Assembly: GCF_013817205.1 (NCBI RefSeq)
Contig: NZ_JACDDD010000007.1
Location: 1 to 64,000, forward strand
Direction: 5' to 3'
Length of the DNA: 64,000 nucleotides
Source: Polaromonas sp.
GTDB lineage: Bacteria; Pseudomonadota; Gammaproteobacteria; Burkholderiales; Burkholderiaceae_C
A program made the position numbers and the translations under genes. The notes beneath the pieces were generated by a model. That model was given only the letters and a program-made list of their open reading frames with translations, had not been told where the DNA came from and searched no databases. The stretch's first letter is position 1. Each line of letters opens with the position of its first letter. Shown piece after piece: positions 54,028 to 63,662 of this stretch.

Positions 54028-55227
54028 ATGAAACTCAACATCCTAGTCGCCGCGATGGCCCTCGGCCTCGGTAGCATCGCAGCCGTCGCCCAGACGAACA
54101 CCGGCCCCGTGAAGATCGGCTTCATCACAGACATGTCCAGCCTGTATGCCGACATCGACGGCCCGGCTGGCGGCGAAATGATCAAGTGGGCGGTGCAGGA
54201 CTTCGGCGGCAAAGTGCTGAATCGACCGATCGAAGTGCTGACCGCCGACCACCAGAACAAGGCCGACGTGGCCAGCTCCAAGGCCCGCGAATGGATCGAC
54301 AAAGACGGCTTGTCCATGCTCATCGGCGGCACCAGCTCCGGCACCGCGCTGGCCATGGCCCAGGTAGCGCTGGAAAAGAAACGCCCCTTCATCGTGGTCG
54401 GCGCTGGCTCGGCACGCCTGACCAATGAAGCCTGCTCGCCTTACACAGTCCACTACGCCTACGACACCGTCGCGCTTGCGAAGGTCGCCGGCACCGCCCT
54501 GGTTCAGGCTGGCAACAAGAACTGGTTCTTCCTGACGGCCGACTACGCTTTCGGACACTCGCTGGAAAGCGATTCATCCAATGTGGTCAAGGCCAACGGC
54601 GGCACCGTGGCTGGCGCGGTACGGCATCCGCTGAACGCGTCTGACTTCTCCTCCTTCCTGCTGCAGGCCCAGTCGTCCAAGGCCCAAATCCTCGGTCTGG
54701 CGAACGCCGGCGGCGACTTCACCAACTCGATGAAGGCGGCCAAGGAATTCGGCATCAACAAAACCATGAAGATCGCCGGTCTGCTGGTGTTTATCAACGA
54801 CGTGCACAGCCTTGGCCTGTCCAACACCGAAGGCCTGCAACTGGCCGATAGCTGGTACTGGAACCAGGACGACGCATCCCGTGCCTTCGCCAAGCGGTTC
54901 TTCGACAAATACAAGCGCATGCCTTCGAGCCTGCAGGCGGCTGACTATTCTGCCGCGACGACCTACCTGAACGCGGTGAAGACCGTCGGCTCGACCGACG
55001 CCGACAAGGTCATGGCGGAGATGAAGAAAACCGGCGCCAATGATTTCTACAGCAAAGGCAAGATCCGCGCCGACGGCCGCATGATCCACGACATGTATTT
55101 GTTTCAGGTCAAGGGCAGCAAGGAATCGACCACACCGTGGGACTACTACAAGATGGTGGCCAAGGTTCCCGGCGCGCAAGCCTTCACCACGGTTGCCGAG
55201 TCCAAGTGCTCGCTGATCAAGAAGTAA
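54028..55227 (+). CDS. Branched-chain-type ABC transporter substrate-binding protein, second system
   Basis: A 399-residue periplasmic binding protein with a signal peptide (LNILVAAMALGLGSIAAVAQ) and VKIGFITDMSSLYADIDGPA. It ends SKCSLIKK, with the C-terminal Cys typical of a subgroup found with amide or aromatic uptake systems. The start is set by AAGGAG 7 bp before ATG. The ligand is unknown. Confidence 0.9.
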   Translation: MKLNILVAAMALGLGSIAAVAQTNTGPVKIGFITDMSSLYADIDGPAGGEMIKWAVQDFGGKVLNRPIEVLTADHQNKADVASSKAREWIDKDGLSMLIGGTSSGTALAMAQVALEKKRPFIVVGAGSARLTNEACSPYTVHYAYDTVALAKVAGTALVQAGNKNWFFLTADYAFGHSLESDSSNVVKANGGTVAGAVRHPLNASDFSSFLLQAQSSKAQILGLANAGGDFTNSMKAAKEFGINKTMKIAGLLVFINDVHSLGLSNTEGLQLADSWYWNQDDASRAFAKRFFDKYKRMPSSLQAADYSAATTYLNAVKTVGSTDADKVMAEMKKTGANDFYSKGKIRADGRMIHDMYLFQVKGSKESTTPWDYYKMVAKVPGAQAFTTVAESKCSLIKK

Positions 55228-55292
55228 TCACAACGAGGTGACAGGCAGCCGGCCGGTGGCCGGCTGCAACGCAGGCAAGAACAACGACTCTC

Positions 55293-56177
55293 ATGGAAAT
55301 ATTCGGCATTCCCCATCAAGCCTTCCTCGGCCAGCTCATGCTGGGCCTGGTCAACGGCGCGTTTTACGCCATGCTCAGCCTCGGCCTGGCGGTCATTTTC
55401 GGCCTGCTGGACGTCGTCAACTTCGCGCATGGCGCACTGTACATGCTGGGCGCGTTCGCCGCCTGGATCATGCTCGACAAATGGGCCGTGAATTTCTGGT
55501 TCGCTCTGATCCTTGCCCCGCTCGCCGTTGGCGTCCTCGGCGTGGTCATCGAGCGGCTTTTTCTCAAGCACCTGTACGGGCTGGACCCGCTGTACGGCCT
55601 GCTGCTGACCTTCGGTCTGGCGCTGATCTTTGAAGGCGTGTTGCGCGAACAGTACGGCGTGTCCGGCCAGTCCTACCCGGTGCCCGACCTGCTGTCAGGC
55701 GCCACCAACCTCGGCTTCATGGTCCTGCCGAACTACCGCGCCTTTGTCGTGCTGGCGTCGCTGGTGGTCTGCCTGGGAACCTGGTATCTGATCGAGCGCA
55801 CCCGGCTGGGGGCCTATCTCCGGGCCGGCACCGAAAACGCCAAGCTGGTGCAGGCCTTTGGTGTCAACGTGCCGCTGATGGTGATGTTGACCTACGGCGC
55901 CGGCGCCGCACTGGCCGGATTGGCGGGTGTGCTGGCCGCACCCATCATCCAGGTCAATCCACTGATGGGCTCCAACCTGATTATCGTGGTCTTCGCGGTG
56001 GTGGTCATCGGCGGCATGGGCTCCATCCTGGGATCTGTGATCACCGGACTGGGCCTGGGTGTGGTCGAAGGGCTGACGCGTGTTTTTTACCCCGAGGCAT
56101 CCAGCATCGTGGTCTTTATCATCATGGTCATCGTGCTGATGCTGCGACCGGCAGGCCTGTTCGGCAAAGAAGCATGA
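55293..56177 (+). CDS. Branched-chain-type ABC permease (LivH-like), second system
   Basis: A 294-residue permease with about eight membrane segments: LGLVNGAFYAMLSLGLAVIF, NFAHGALYMLGA, and GGMGSILGSVITGLGLGVVE in the ATPase-contact region. It is followed by an R1 repeat 2 nt after its stop and then by the LivM-like gene. Confidence 0.9.
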   Translation: MEIFGIPHQAFLGQLMLGLVNGAFYAMLSLGLAVIFGLLDVVNFAHGALYMLGAFAAWIMLDKWAVNFWFALILAPLAVGVLGVVIERLFLKHLYGLDPLYGLLLTFGLALIFEGVLREQYGVSGQSYPVPDLLSGATNLGFMVLPNYRAFVVLASLVVCLGTWYLIERTRLGAYLRAGTENAKLVQAFGVNVPLMVMLTYGAGAALAGLAGVLAAPIIQVNPLMGSNLIIVVFAVVVIGGMGSILGSVITGLGLGVVEGLTRVFYPEASSIVVFIIMVIVLMLRPAGLFGKEA

Positions 56178-56179
56178 CA

Positions 56180-56268
56180 GCCCCCACGCTCCCCACTTCG
56201 TGTGGTTCGCTGCCCCCCGAGGGGGCGCTGCGCCTGCGGCCTGGCAAAGCCAGTTCCGCGGCCCCGGC
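56180..56268 (+). repeat. Dispersed repeat family R1, copy 4 (subtype A)
   Basis: Reverse orientation of copies 2 and 3: GCCCCCACGCT, then GCCCCCCGAGGGGGC, CTGGCAAAGCCAG and CCGCGGCCCC. It starts 2 nt after the livH-like stop and fills most of the 127-bp gap inside the transporter operon. The position argues against it being an absolute terminator. Confidence 0.85.
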
Positions 56269-56304
56269 TTGCAAATACTCCCCGTCGCTCGCAGGCTCGT
56301 AAAA

Positions 56305-57267
56305 ATGAATAGCAACAACAAACTGACCCGTTTCACCTACCTGGCCATCCTGGTCCTGCTGCTGGTTTCGCCGCTGATGGGGCTGTACCCGGTGTTTGTG
56401 ATGAAGCTGCTGTGCTTCGCACTGTTCGCTTGCGCCTTCAACCTGCTGCTGGGCTTCACCGGTCTGCTGTCTTTCGGGCATGCGGCTTTCTTCGGCTTCG
56501 CGGCCTATGTCACTGGCTGGTTCATCAAGGCCATGAGCTGGTCGCCAGAACTGGGCATCCTCGCCGGTGTGGTGTCGGCGGTGCTGCTGGGCCTGGTATT
56601 CGGCGCGATCGCGATCCGGCGCCAGGGCATCTACTTCGCCATGATCACGCTGGCGCTGGCCCAGATGGTGTTTTTCCTGTGCCTGCAGGCGCCTTTCACC
56701 GGTGGTGAGGACGGCTTGCAGGGGGTGCAGCGCGGTAGCCTGTTCGGCCTGCTGCCCCTGGCCTCGGACACCAGCATGTACTACTTCGTGCTCGCGGTGG
56801 TGGTGGGCTGTTTTCTCGGAATCTCGCGCATCGTGACCTCGCCTTTCGGGCAGGTGCTCAAGATGATCCGCGAAAACGAGCCTCGCGCAATTTCCCTGGG
56901 CTACAACGTGGACCGCTACAAGCTGCTGGCCTTTGTGCTGTCAGCAGGACTGACCGGTCTGGCGGGTTCACTGAAAACGCTGGTTATGGGTTTCGCCACT
57001 CTGTCGGACGTGCACTGGTCCATGTCGGGCGAGGTGATCCTGATGACGCTGTTGGGCGGCGTCGGCACCTTCTTCGGTCCGGTGTTCGGCGCGGGCATCG
57101 TGATCTCACTGCAGAACCTGCTGGCTGACAAGGTCGGCTCCTGGGTCACGGTCATCATCGGCGTGATTTTTGTGATCTGCGTGCTTTCCTTCCGCAAAGG
57201 CGTGGTTGGTGAAGTGCAGGCTTACATAGAGCGGCGCCGGCGCACTGCGGCAGCGCCCGAAAACTAA
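56305..57267 (+). CDS. Branched-chain-type ABC permease (LivM-like), second system
   Basis: A 320-residue permease with NLLLGFTGLLSFGHAAFFGF, the LivM hallmark, and GGVGTFFGPVFGAGIVISLQ near the C terminus. The start MNSNNKLTRF is chosen because the track ORF prefix is translated R1 repeat; the ribosome site is weak. It is last gene of the second importer. An R1 repeat follows. Confidence 0.9.
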   Translation: MNSNNKLTRFTYLAILVLLLVSPLMGLYPVFVMKLLCFALFACAFNLLLGFTGLLSFGHAAFFGFAAYVTGWFIKAMSWSPELGILAGVVSAVLLGLVFGAIAIRRQGIYFAMITLALAQMVFFLCLQAPFTGGEDGLQGVQRGSLFGLLPLASDTSMYYFVLAVVVGCFLGISRIVTSPFGQVLKMIRENEPRAISLGYNVDRYKLLAFVLSAGLTGLAGSLKTLVMGFATLSDVHWSMSGEVILMTLLGGVGTFFGPVFGAGIVISLQNLLADKVGSWVTVIIGVIFVICVLSFRKGVVGEVQAYIERRRRTAAAPEN

Positions 57268-57290
57268 AGCGGGCTCCGAGCGTGGCCTTG

Positions 57291-57368
57291 CGCAGCGCAG
57301 GGCCGCCCCAATCAGCACAGCCCCCTCGGGGGGCAGCGAGCTACACGCCAGTGAGCGAGCGTGGGGGC
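57291..57368 (-). repeat. Dispersed repeat family R1, copy 5 (subtype B)
   Basis: CGCAGGGCCGCCCCA at one end, the GCCCCCTCGGGGGGC hairpin, and GTGGGGGC at the other. The latter lies 1 nt from the stop codon of the transglutaminase-like gene. It shares the subtype B tail with copy 1. Confidence 0.85.
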
Positions 57369-57369
57369 A

Positions 57370-58242
57370 TTAATCTTCAATGCCCGCGGTAGAGAGGGCA
57401 TCAGTGACGTGTTCCGGCAGCACCAGGTTGCCGCTGTCATCCGGCAGGGCCTCGATGCTGATCACTGGCGCCGAGGAGCTGACGCCACCGAACATGGTGG
57501 CGAACGCTGCGGATGCGGCATCCTGGCCAGTGGCAAAACGCACAAAACCCATCGGAATCGCCGTGCCTGAAGGGTCGAACATATACCAGCGGTGACCTAC
57601 ATACACCTCGACATAGGCGTGGAAGTCGGTCGGACCCAAAGCGGGGTCCGCGCCGTAATCGATACCGCTGACAAAACGTGCAGGGATGTTGACCGCGCGG
57701 CAAAGCGCAATCATGAGGTGCGCAAAATCGCGGCAAACGCCGGCCTCGTCGATCAGCGTGTCCACTGCGGTGGTGTAGCCGGTCGAGCTGTTGGAGGTGA
57801 AGGTCACACGCTGGTTGACCCAGTCGCGAATCGCCTGCACCCGGCTGTAACCCTGGCGCAGGTGGCCGAACTCCTTGACTGCGAGGCGGTGCAGCCTGTC
57901 CGACTGGCAATACCGGCTGGGGTACAGGTAAGACAGCACCTGACCGGGCAGTTGCAGCACGTTGATCTCTGGCAGGTTGTCGGGCAACTCGCGGAAGTGG
58001 TGCACGTCCACTGTCGCGGCGTAATTTACCGTCAGCGGGCCCGGTGCGGCGTGAAGCCGCAGGTAGCGGTTGTGGTTTGTCGCGTCGGTGTAAATATCGG
58101 GCTGCAAAACCTGGCTGATACCCAGGGTTTCGTGCAGCACGGTCTGCTGGCGCGTCTGCGCGGCGTGGATGTTGAACACAAAATCGCAGCCAGTATCGGC
58201 CACCTGGTAAGCGAGTTCAATTGAAAATTTAAGCCTGACCAT
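57370..58242 (-). CDS. Transglutaminase-like protein
   Basis: A 290-residue protein with an N-terminal beta-sandwich region (about 1-110) and a transglutaminase-like core. The Cys-His-Asp triad lies in AGVCRDFAHLMIA, TDFHAYVEVYV and MFDPSG. There is no signal peptide, so it is probably a cytosolic protease or amidase-like member of the bacterial family. AGGA lies about 8 bp before the ATG. It is a single gene on the minus strand. Confidence 0.88.
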   Translation of the reverse strand: MVRLKFSIELAYQVADTGCDFVFNIHAAQTRQQTVLHETLGISQVLQPDIYTDATNHNRYLRLHAAPGPLTVNYAATVDVHHFRELPDNLPEINVLQLPGQVLSYLYPSRYCQSDRLHRLAVKEFGHLRQGYSRVQAIRDWVNQRVTFTSNSSTGYTTAVDTLIDEAGVCRDFAHLMIALCRAVNIPARFVSGIDYGADPALGPTDFHAYVEVYVGHRWYMFDPSGTAIPMGFVRFATGQDAASAAFATMFGGVSSSAPVISIEALPDDSGNLVLPEHVTDALSTAGIED

Positions 58243-58555
58243 GATGGTGTCCTGAAAGGGTGCTGCAGCCGGCGGACGCAGGCTGCGAAAACTGAAAGGG
58301 GTAAGGCGTGGGAGCAGGGGTCCTGCATGCGAAGCCGGGCATCACCCGCCATCGTGGATTGTGAAGACTTCCAAAGACCCTGCATGCAACTCGCGGCAGT
58401 GCCCCATGATCAGCCGCCGCCCAACCTGACACGCACGCAGCACATCCACCTACAGACAGAGCTTCAAACCCGCGGGACCTCGATTGCTCCTCTTTCGATA
58501 GCTGTATGCACCCGTCCAGTATGGGCTGAGGCCCAATTTCGTGCTCAAACGTGGA
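58243..58555. other. Gene-free gap between transglutaminase-like gene and dbpA
   Basis: 313 bp on the upstream side of the transglutaminase-like gene. It contains R2 copy E near the dbpA end. The 81-residue plus-strand ORF at 58327 looks spurious. Nothing else recognised. Confidence 0.55.
58484..58540 (+). repeat. Dispersed repeat family R2, copy E
   Basis: TTGCTCCTCTTTCGATAGCT, then GTATGCACCCGTCCAGTATG and GGCTGAGGCCCAATTT. It ends 15 nt from the dbpA stop codon. Confidence 0.7.
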
Positions 58556-59995
58556 TCAAGCCTCGTCCATGAAACGCACCTTGACACTTTTACCCTTGAC
58601 ACCGCCATTGGCCAGCTTTTGCTGCGCCTGGCTGGCAATCATGCGGTCCACGGCGACATAGGTGGAGAACTCGTTGACATTGATCTTGCCGACCTGCTCT
58701 CGCGTGAAGGGCGGCACATTGCCGGCAGCGCCGGTCAGCGCGCCCAGCACGTCGCCGGCGCGGATTTTTTCCTTGCGGCCACCGACGATCTGCAGCGTCA
58801 CCATGGGCGGCAGCAACGGTTCGTTGCTGGCCGGCGTGAGCTCGCTGAGCTTGTGCCATTCGGACTCGGCTTTCTGCAGCACCTCGATCTTGCCGACGTA
58901 ACCCATTTCGTCCATGCTGGCCAGGCTGATGGCCCAGCCCTCTTCATCAGCGCGGCCAGTGCGGCCTATGCGGTGGATGTGCACTTCGGCGTCAGGCGTC
59001 ACGTCCACATTGATCACCATGGCGAGCTGCGCGATGTCCAGGCCGCGTGCCGCCACATCGGTGGCTACCAGCACCGAACAACTGCGATTGGCAAACTGCA
59101 CCAGCACCTGGTCGCGCTCGCGCTGCTCCAGCTCACCAAACAGTGCCAGCGCACTGAAACCCTGTTCTTTCAGATAGGCCACGAGTGCGCGGCACTGCGA
59201 CTTGGTGTTGCAAAACGCCAGCGTGCTGGCCGGGCGGAAGTGACGCAGCACCTGCGCCACGGCGCCGAGTCGGGCCTCGTCATGCTCGCTGTCGGGCACC
59301 TGGTACCAGCGCTGCTGGATCTTGGTTTTTTCATGCTGCGCCTGGACCGTGATGGTTTGCGGGCTCTTCATGAACTGCTGGCTGATTTTCGCAATGCCTT
59401 CCGGGTAAGTCGCCGAAAACAGCAGGGTCTGCCGCTCTTTCGGGCACTGTTTGGCCACGGTAACAATGTCCTCGAAAAAGCCCATGTCCAGCATGCGGTC
59501 GGCTTCGTCCAGCACCAGCGTATTCAGGGCCTCCAGCGTCAGGTGGCCGCGGGCCAGATGATCCATGATGCGGCCGGGCGTGCCCACCACGATATGCGCG
59601 CCGTTTTCCAGGCTGGCGGTCTGGTTGCGCAGCGGCACACCACCGCACAGCACCACCACCTTGATGTTTTCTTCGGCCCGCGCCAGGCGGCGGATTTCGG
59701 TAGCCACCTGATCGGCCAGCTCGCGTGTCGGGCACAGCGCCATGGCCTGCACCGCAAAACGCCGCGCGTTGAGATTTGCCAGCAGGGGAATGGCAAACGC
59801 AGCGGTCTTGCCGCTGCCGGTTTTGGCCTGCGCGATGATGTCCTTGCCGGCCAGTGCCAGCGGCAGGCTGGCCGCCTGGATCGGCGTCATGGCCAGGTAA
59901 CCGAGGGTTTTGAGATTGGCCTGCATCGCAGGATTCAGCGGCAGCGAGCTGAAGTCAGCGCTTGCTGCGCCGGAGGTCGGGGGGGAAGAAGTCAT
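58556..59995 (-). CDS. dbpA: ATP-dependent RNA helicase DbpA
   Basis: A 479-residue DEAD-box helicase with AKTGSGKT, PTRELADQ, LDEADRMLD, SATY, FCNTKSQC, ATDVAARGLDIAQ and HRIGRTGRA. The C-terminal RNA-binding domain contains GGRKEKIRAGDVLGALTG, diagnostic of DbpA, which binds hairpin 92 of 23S rRNA during large-subunit assembly. The start is MTSSPPTSG; the track prefix is not family-like. All motifs are intact. Confidence 0.94.
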   Translation of the reverse strand: MTSSPPTSGAASADFSSLPLNPAMQANLKTLGYLAMTPIQAASLPLALAGKDIIAQAKTGSGKTAAFAIPLLANLNARRFAVQAMALCPTRELADQVATEIRRLARAEENIKVVVLCGGVPLRNQTASLENGAHIVVGTPGRIMDHLARGHLTLEALNTLVLDEADRMLDMGFFEDIVTVAKQCPKERQTLLFSATYPEGIAKISQQFMKSPQTITVQAQHEKTKIQQRWYQVPDSEHDEARLGAVAQVLRHFRPASTLAFCNTKSQCRALVAYLKEQGFSALALFGELEQRERDQVLVQFANRSCSVLVATDVAARGLDIAQLAMVINVDVTPDAEVHIHRIGRTGRADEEGWAISLASMDEMGYVGKIEVLQKAESEWHKLSELTPASNEPLLPPMVTLQIVGGRKEKIRAGDVLGALTGAAGNVPPFTREQVGKINVNEFSTYVAVDRMIASQAQQKLANGGVKGKSVKVRFMDEA

Positions 59996-60230
59996 GGGGT
60001 GATTATCGGCGCTGGGTCGCTTCAGACAGGTCGGCGCCTGCCGCAAGGCCCAGGTGGGTGCAGGCGGCGTGCCGCCGGTGATTCCGGGAAATATGAATCA
60101 AATGAGCACCCAGCTCCCGTCCTGCATGGACAGACAGCTACTTTATTGATAGCAAATCTCCTGATCGACAACTCGCCATCGCTGCCTGACGGGATCGGCG
60201 AGGCGCACAGGCCTTAAGCTGGGTGCCACC

Positions 60231-61061
60231 ATGCCCACCACCGATTTTTCCGCCGCGCTGGTCCAGACCCTGGGCGCCCACGCCCTGCTGCTGTTTGCCG
60301 TGCTTCTGGTCCTGCTGATGCCATGGGTCACCACCCTGTGGTGGCTGGCGCAGCGGTATGCACTGCCGCGCGAGACCAGCCCCCTGGGCCCCGGGGTTTA
60401 CCTGCTGATCCGCCTGGTAGCAGGGTTTGCAGCGCTGGTGGCCGGCGCCGCATTGTTTGCCGGCATCGCCGAGAAGCTGGGCGACGGTGCACGCGTCGGT
60501 CAACTCGATCAGTTTTTCTCGGATGCGGTGCGTGAACACACGCCCGCTTGGGCACTGCAGGCCTTTGCCTGGATCACCCGGCTCGGTGATACCGCCACAC
60601 TGAGCGTGGTGTGCATCGTCGTCGCGGCCCTGCTGCTGCTGCACGGGCGGCGCTGGCTGGCGCTAGCCTGGGTGCTCACCATCAGCGGCAACGCCCTGCT
60701 CAACACCACACTCAAGGCAGTGTTTGCCCGGACCCGGCCGCTGCACGAGGACGGACCGGTCCAGGCCGGGGGCTGGAGCTTCCCGAGCGGCCACAGCTCG
60801 GGCGCCGTCGTGCTTTACGGCATGCTGGCCTATGTGCTGCTGCGCAGCCTGCCACCGGCGCTGGCCCGGCGGGCCAGCCTGCCGCTGGTGCTGCTGGCCG
60901 CAGCCACGGCCTTCAGCGTGGGCTGCAGCCGGATCTTTTTGCAGGTGCATTTCGCCACCGATGTGCTGGCCGGTTTTGCATCGGGCACGGCCTGGCTGGC
61001 CATCTGTGTGGCCAGCGCCGAATGGGCCAGCCACTACCGTCAATCCCGGCCAGGGAGATAG
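60231..61061 (+). CDS. PAP2-family membrane phosphatase
   Basis: A 276-residue integral membrane phosphatase. The three-part PAP2 signature is complete: KAVFARTRP, FPSGHSSG and SRIFLQVHFATDVLAG. It probably has six membrane helices and acts on lipid phosphates such as undecaprenyl pyrophosphate or phosphatidic acid at the outer face of the inner membrane. The last 22 bp overlap the convergent FMN-binding protein gene. Confidence 0.9.
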   Translation: MPTTDFSAALVQTLGAHALLLFAVLLVLLMPWVTTLWWLAQRYALPRETSPLGPGVYLLIRLVAGFAALVAGAALFAGIAEKLGDGARVGQLDQFFSDAVREHTPAWALQAFAWITRLGDTATLSVVCIVVAALLLLHGRRWLALAWVLTISGNALLNTTLKAVFARTRPLHEDGPVQAGGWSFPSGHSSGAVVLYGMLAYVLLRSLPPALARRASLPLVLLAAATAFSVGCSRIFLQVHFATDVLAGFASGTAWLAICVASAEWASHYRQSRPGR

Positions 61062-61978
61062 GGCGACAACTCGGCCGGCCCCCAGCGCAATGGCAACACA
61101 CCCTCGACGCGCCGCATCGACAGCACCTGCGTGCGGAGCAGGCGCTGGGCGCCTTCAAATTCCCGCAGGTCGGGGCCGTCCCAAATGATGCTCGCTGCGA
61201 CCGCGAGGTACAACAGGTCGCCCTTCTCAAAATCTATAAACAGCAGGCCGGCGCGCGGATCGACTGCGATATTGCCCAGGGTGTTGAAGAAATAGTTGCC
61301 AACGTAGTCCGGCACCGTCAGCACAGCGTTCCCGTCCAGCTGCACAAAGCCGGGCTTGCCCCCGCGGTGCGACACATCGACCCCACCGGCATGCCACGCC
61401 TTCGCGCTGTCGCCGGCATAGGCAGTGGCGATGAAAAACGTATCTGCGGCAGTGATGATGCGGCGCGCCGCCTCGTCCAGTTGCCGCGACTCGTGCATTA
61501 CCGGCGCAGCGCCGTCGCCTTGCAGGTACACCGGCTCACGCGCCTGGATGTACTTGGGGCAATTGCCAAAACTCTGGCTGACTTCCACCGAAAAGCCCGA
61601 AGCCTTCACATGACGAACGCTGCCGTTCATGCGATTGCGCCGCCGCGTGTGCGGCTCCAGCCCCAGCAAGCCGATAGGCGCGCCCTCAGCCAGTGTCACT
61701 TCCAGCGGATCGCCGGGCAGCGGCGTTGTCTTGACGTCCAGACGCTGCGGATGCGGCGAATGCAAAAAGCCTGGCGGCCGGGCCAGCACCGACGCCCAGG
61801 GCTGGCCCTGCGCATCCACCGTGCCGGCAATCACAAAAGGCAGTTGCGCGAAAAACTCGCGGTGCTGCTCCGGCATGAAGTCGCGGATCACGCGTGGGCC
61901 GAGCTGCGTCATGCGGGCCTCTACGCCGGCACGCGCCTGCAGGGCGCGTTCGCCTTCGTGAAAAACGGGGGAGGTCAT
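61040..61978 (-). CDS. Pyridoxamine 5'-phosphate oxidase-like FMN-binding protein
   Basis: A 312-residue protein with a split-barrel FMN domain. LPFVIAGTVDAQGQPWASVL opens the first strand region, and a second PNPOx-like half begins near TFFIATAY (GNYFFNTLGNIAVDPRAGLL). Such double-barrel proteins are often encoded beside ferredoxin reductases or GSTs; the reaction is unknown. Its start overlaps the GST stop by 4 bp, so the two form one operon. Confidence 0.85.
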   Translation of the reverse strand: MTSPVFHEGERALQARAGVEARMTQLGPRVIRDFMPEQHREFFAQLPFVIAGTVDAQGQPWASVLARPPGFLHSPHPQRLDVKTTPLPGDPLEVTLAEGAPIGLLGLEPHTRRRNRMNGSVRHVKASGFSVEVSQSFGNCPKYIQAREPVYLQGDGAAPVMHESRQLDEAARRIITAADTFFIATAYAGDSAKAWHAGGVDVSHRGGKPGFVQLDGNAVLTVPDYVGNYFFNTLGNIAVDPRAGLLFIDFEKGDLLYLAVAASIIWDGPDLREFEGAQRLLRTQVLSMRRVEGVLPLRWGPAELSPYLPGRD

Positions 61979-62640
61979 GCCGCTGGCGCCGACAAACCCA
62001 CCGGCGTTTGAACCATGGGTACAAAACCGGGCAGGGCCTCCATACGTGCCAGCCAGGCGCGCAACTGGGGATAGGGCTCCAGCGACACCCGGCCCTCCGG
62101 CGCACGCGCGACATAGCTGTAGTTGGCGATGTCGGCCAGGGTCGGCGTGGCGCCGGCCAGGAAGTGGGAAGTTGCCAGATGCTGCTCCATCACCGCGAAC
62201 AGCGCATGTGAACGCTCAATCGCGTCCGGACTGGCCGGCCGCTTGAACAGCTCGCCCACCCGGGCAAGCGAGGGCCCGAAAGCCAGGGGGCCGGCGGCCA
62301 CCGACAGCCAGCGCTGCACGCGCGCTGCGGCCAACGGGTCGCTCGGCAGCCAGCTGTCCGGCTCAGGCGCATAACGGCCGGCCAGGTACACCAGGATGGC
62401 ATTGGAGTCGGCCAGCAGAATGTCGCCATCTGCCATCACCGGAACCTGGCCGAAAGGATTCATGGCGAGGAACCCCGGCGTCTTGTGCTCCTTCGCCACC
62501 AGATCGATGTCAATGGCCTCGAAGGGAAGGCCCAGCAATGAAAGAAACAGTGCCACGCGGTGGGAATGGCCCGAGATGGCAGCACCGTAAAGCTTGATGG
62601 GCTGCGCGGGAAAAGCAGCGGGGACGGTTCCTGAGTTCAT
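61975..62640 (-). CDS. Glutathione S-transferase
   Basis: A 221-residue GST: N-terminal thioredoxin fold (ISGHSHRVALFLSLLGLPFE, NPFGQVPVMADGD with the cis-Pro, LADSNAILVYLA) and a C-terminal helical domain with the N-capping motif TPTLADIANYSY. It conjugates glutathione to an unknown electrophile. It is divergent from a LysR gene 120 bp away, which probably controls it. Co-translated with the FMN-binding protein. Confidence 0.9.
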   Translation of the reverse strand: MNSGTVPAAFPAQPIKLYGAAISGHSHRVALFLSLLGLPFEAIDIDLVAKEHKTPGFLAMNPFGQVPVMADGDILLADSNAILVYLAGRYAPEPDSWLPSDPLAAARVQRWLSVAAGPLAFGPSLARVGELFKRPASPDAIERSHALFAVMEQHLATSHFLAGATPTLADIANYSYVARAPEGRVSLEPYPQLRAWLARMEALPGFVPMVQTPVGLSAPAA

Positions 62641-62760
62641 GCGGGGGCTTTCGAAGTTGTGAAGAAGCCCTGAATTTTGTTTGATTCGATATCCTGAATA
62701 AATACCTCAAGATGGATTTAACTCTTCCACTTAACGGATGAGTTGGTTTACCATGCAGCC

Positions 62761-63651
62761 ATGGACAAACTGCGCGCCATGCAGGCCTTCATCCACATCG
62801 CCGACGAAGGCAGCCTGACCGCTGCGGCCCGGGTCATGGAATCTTCACTGCCCGCAATGGTGCGCATTCTCGCTGGCTACGAGGCGCAGTTGGGTGTGCG
62901 CCTGTTCAACCGCACCACCCGCCGCATTTCGCTGACCGATGAGGGCCGACGGCACCTGGCCAGTTGCCGGCAGATACTGGCCGCGCTGGATGACGCGGAA
63001 TCGGCCCTGTCGGCAGACTCTGCAGAGCCGGCCGGCCAGCTCACCATTACCGCGCCCATGCTGTTCGGGCAAATGCATGTGGCGCCCGCCGTCACACGTT
63101 TTGTCCAGAAGTACGACAAGATGCGCTGCAGCGTGGTGCTGCTGGACCGCGTGGTCAACCTGCTCGAGGAAGGCATCGACGTCGGCATACGCATAGGTAC
63201 GCTCGACGATTCCACGCTGGTGGCGCAGCCGGTAGGCCAGATCCGGCGTGTGGTGGTGGCCAGCCCCGCTTGGCTCAAACGCCACGGTGAACCGCAGCAT
63301 CCGAAAGATTTGCTCAAGGCCAATTGCGTGCGCGTCAGCGACCACGCGCCAAGCTGGGGGCCGTTCATGGACCACGGCAAACCGCTGCGCCTGAGCGTCA
63401 ACGGCAACCTGGAATTCAATCAGAACGCGCCGGCGGTGGCGGCCTGCGCCGCCGGCGCGGGTGTTGGCATGTTCTTCTGCTACCAGGTCGCGCCCTTCCT
63501 GAAGACCCGACAGTTGCGCATCGTGCTCGAAAGTTTCGAGCCGCCGACCAGGCCCATCCATGTGGTCTACCCGCATGCCCGGCTGCTGCCCATGCGCACA
63601 CGGGTCTTCATCGACTGGATCAAGCAGGAACTTCGGGAGTCCCGGAGCTGA
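62761..63651 (+). CDS. LysR-family regulator divergent from the GST operon
   Basis: A 296-residue LysR protein with winged helix MQAFIHIADEGSLTAAARVM and NRTTRRISLTDEGRR, and the C-terminal effector domain. The start MDKLRAMQ is standard for the CrgA-like subgroup; a further ATG lies six codons upstream. The 120-bp divergent gap to the GST gene suggests regulation of that operon and of itself. Confidence 0.88.
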   Translation: MDKLRAMQAFIHIADEGSLTAAARVMESSLPAMVRILAGYEAQLGVRLFNRTTRRISLTDEGRRHLASCRQILAALDDAESALSADSAEPAGQLTITAPMLFGQMHVAPAVTRFVQKYDKMRCSVVLLDRVVNLLEEGIDVGIRIGTLDDSTLVAQPVGQIRRVVVASPAWLKRHGEPQHPKDLLKANCVRVSDHAPSWGPFMDHGKPLRLSVNGNLEFNQNAPAVAACAAGAGVGMFFCYQVAPFLKTRQLRIVLESFEPPTRPIHVVYPHARLLPMRTRVFIDWIKQELRESRS

Positions 63652-63662
63652 GCCTTACCGGC

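Noticed and set aside
58541-60217. 558-residue plus-strand ORF opposite dbpA
   Set aside because: Antisense shadow of the helicase gene.
61040-61061. 22-bp overlap of convergent PAP2 and FMN-binding protein genes as a sign of error
   Set aside because: Both reading frames keep normal family C termini, and short convergent overlaps are common in compact genomes.
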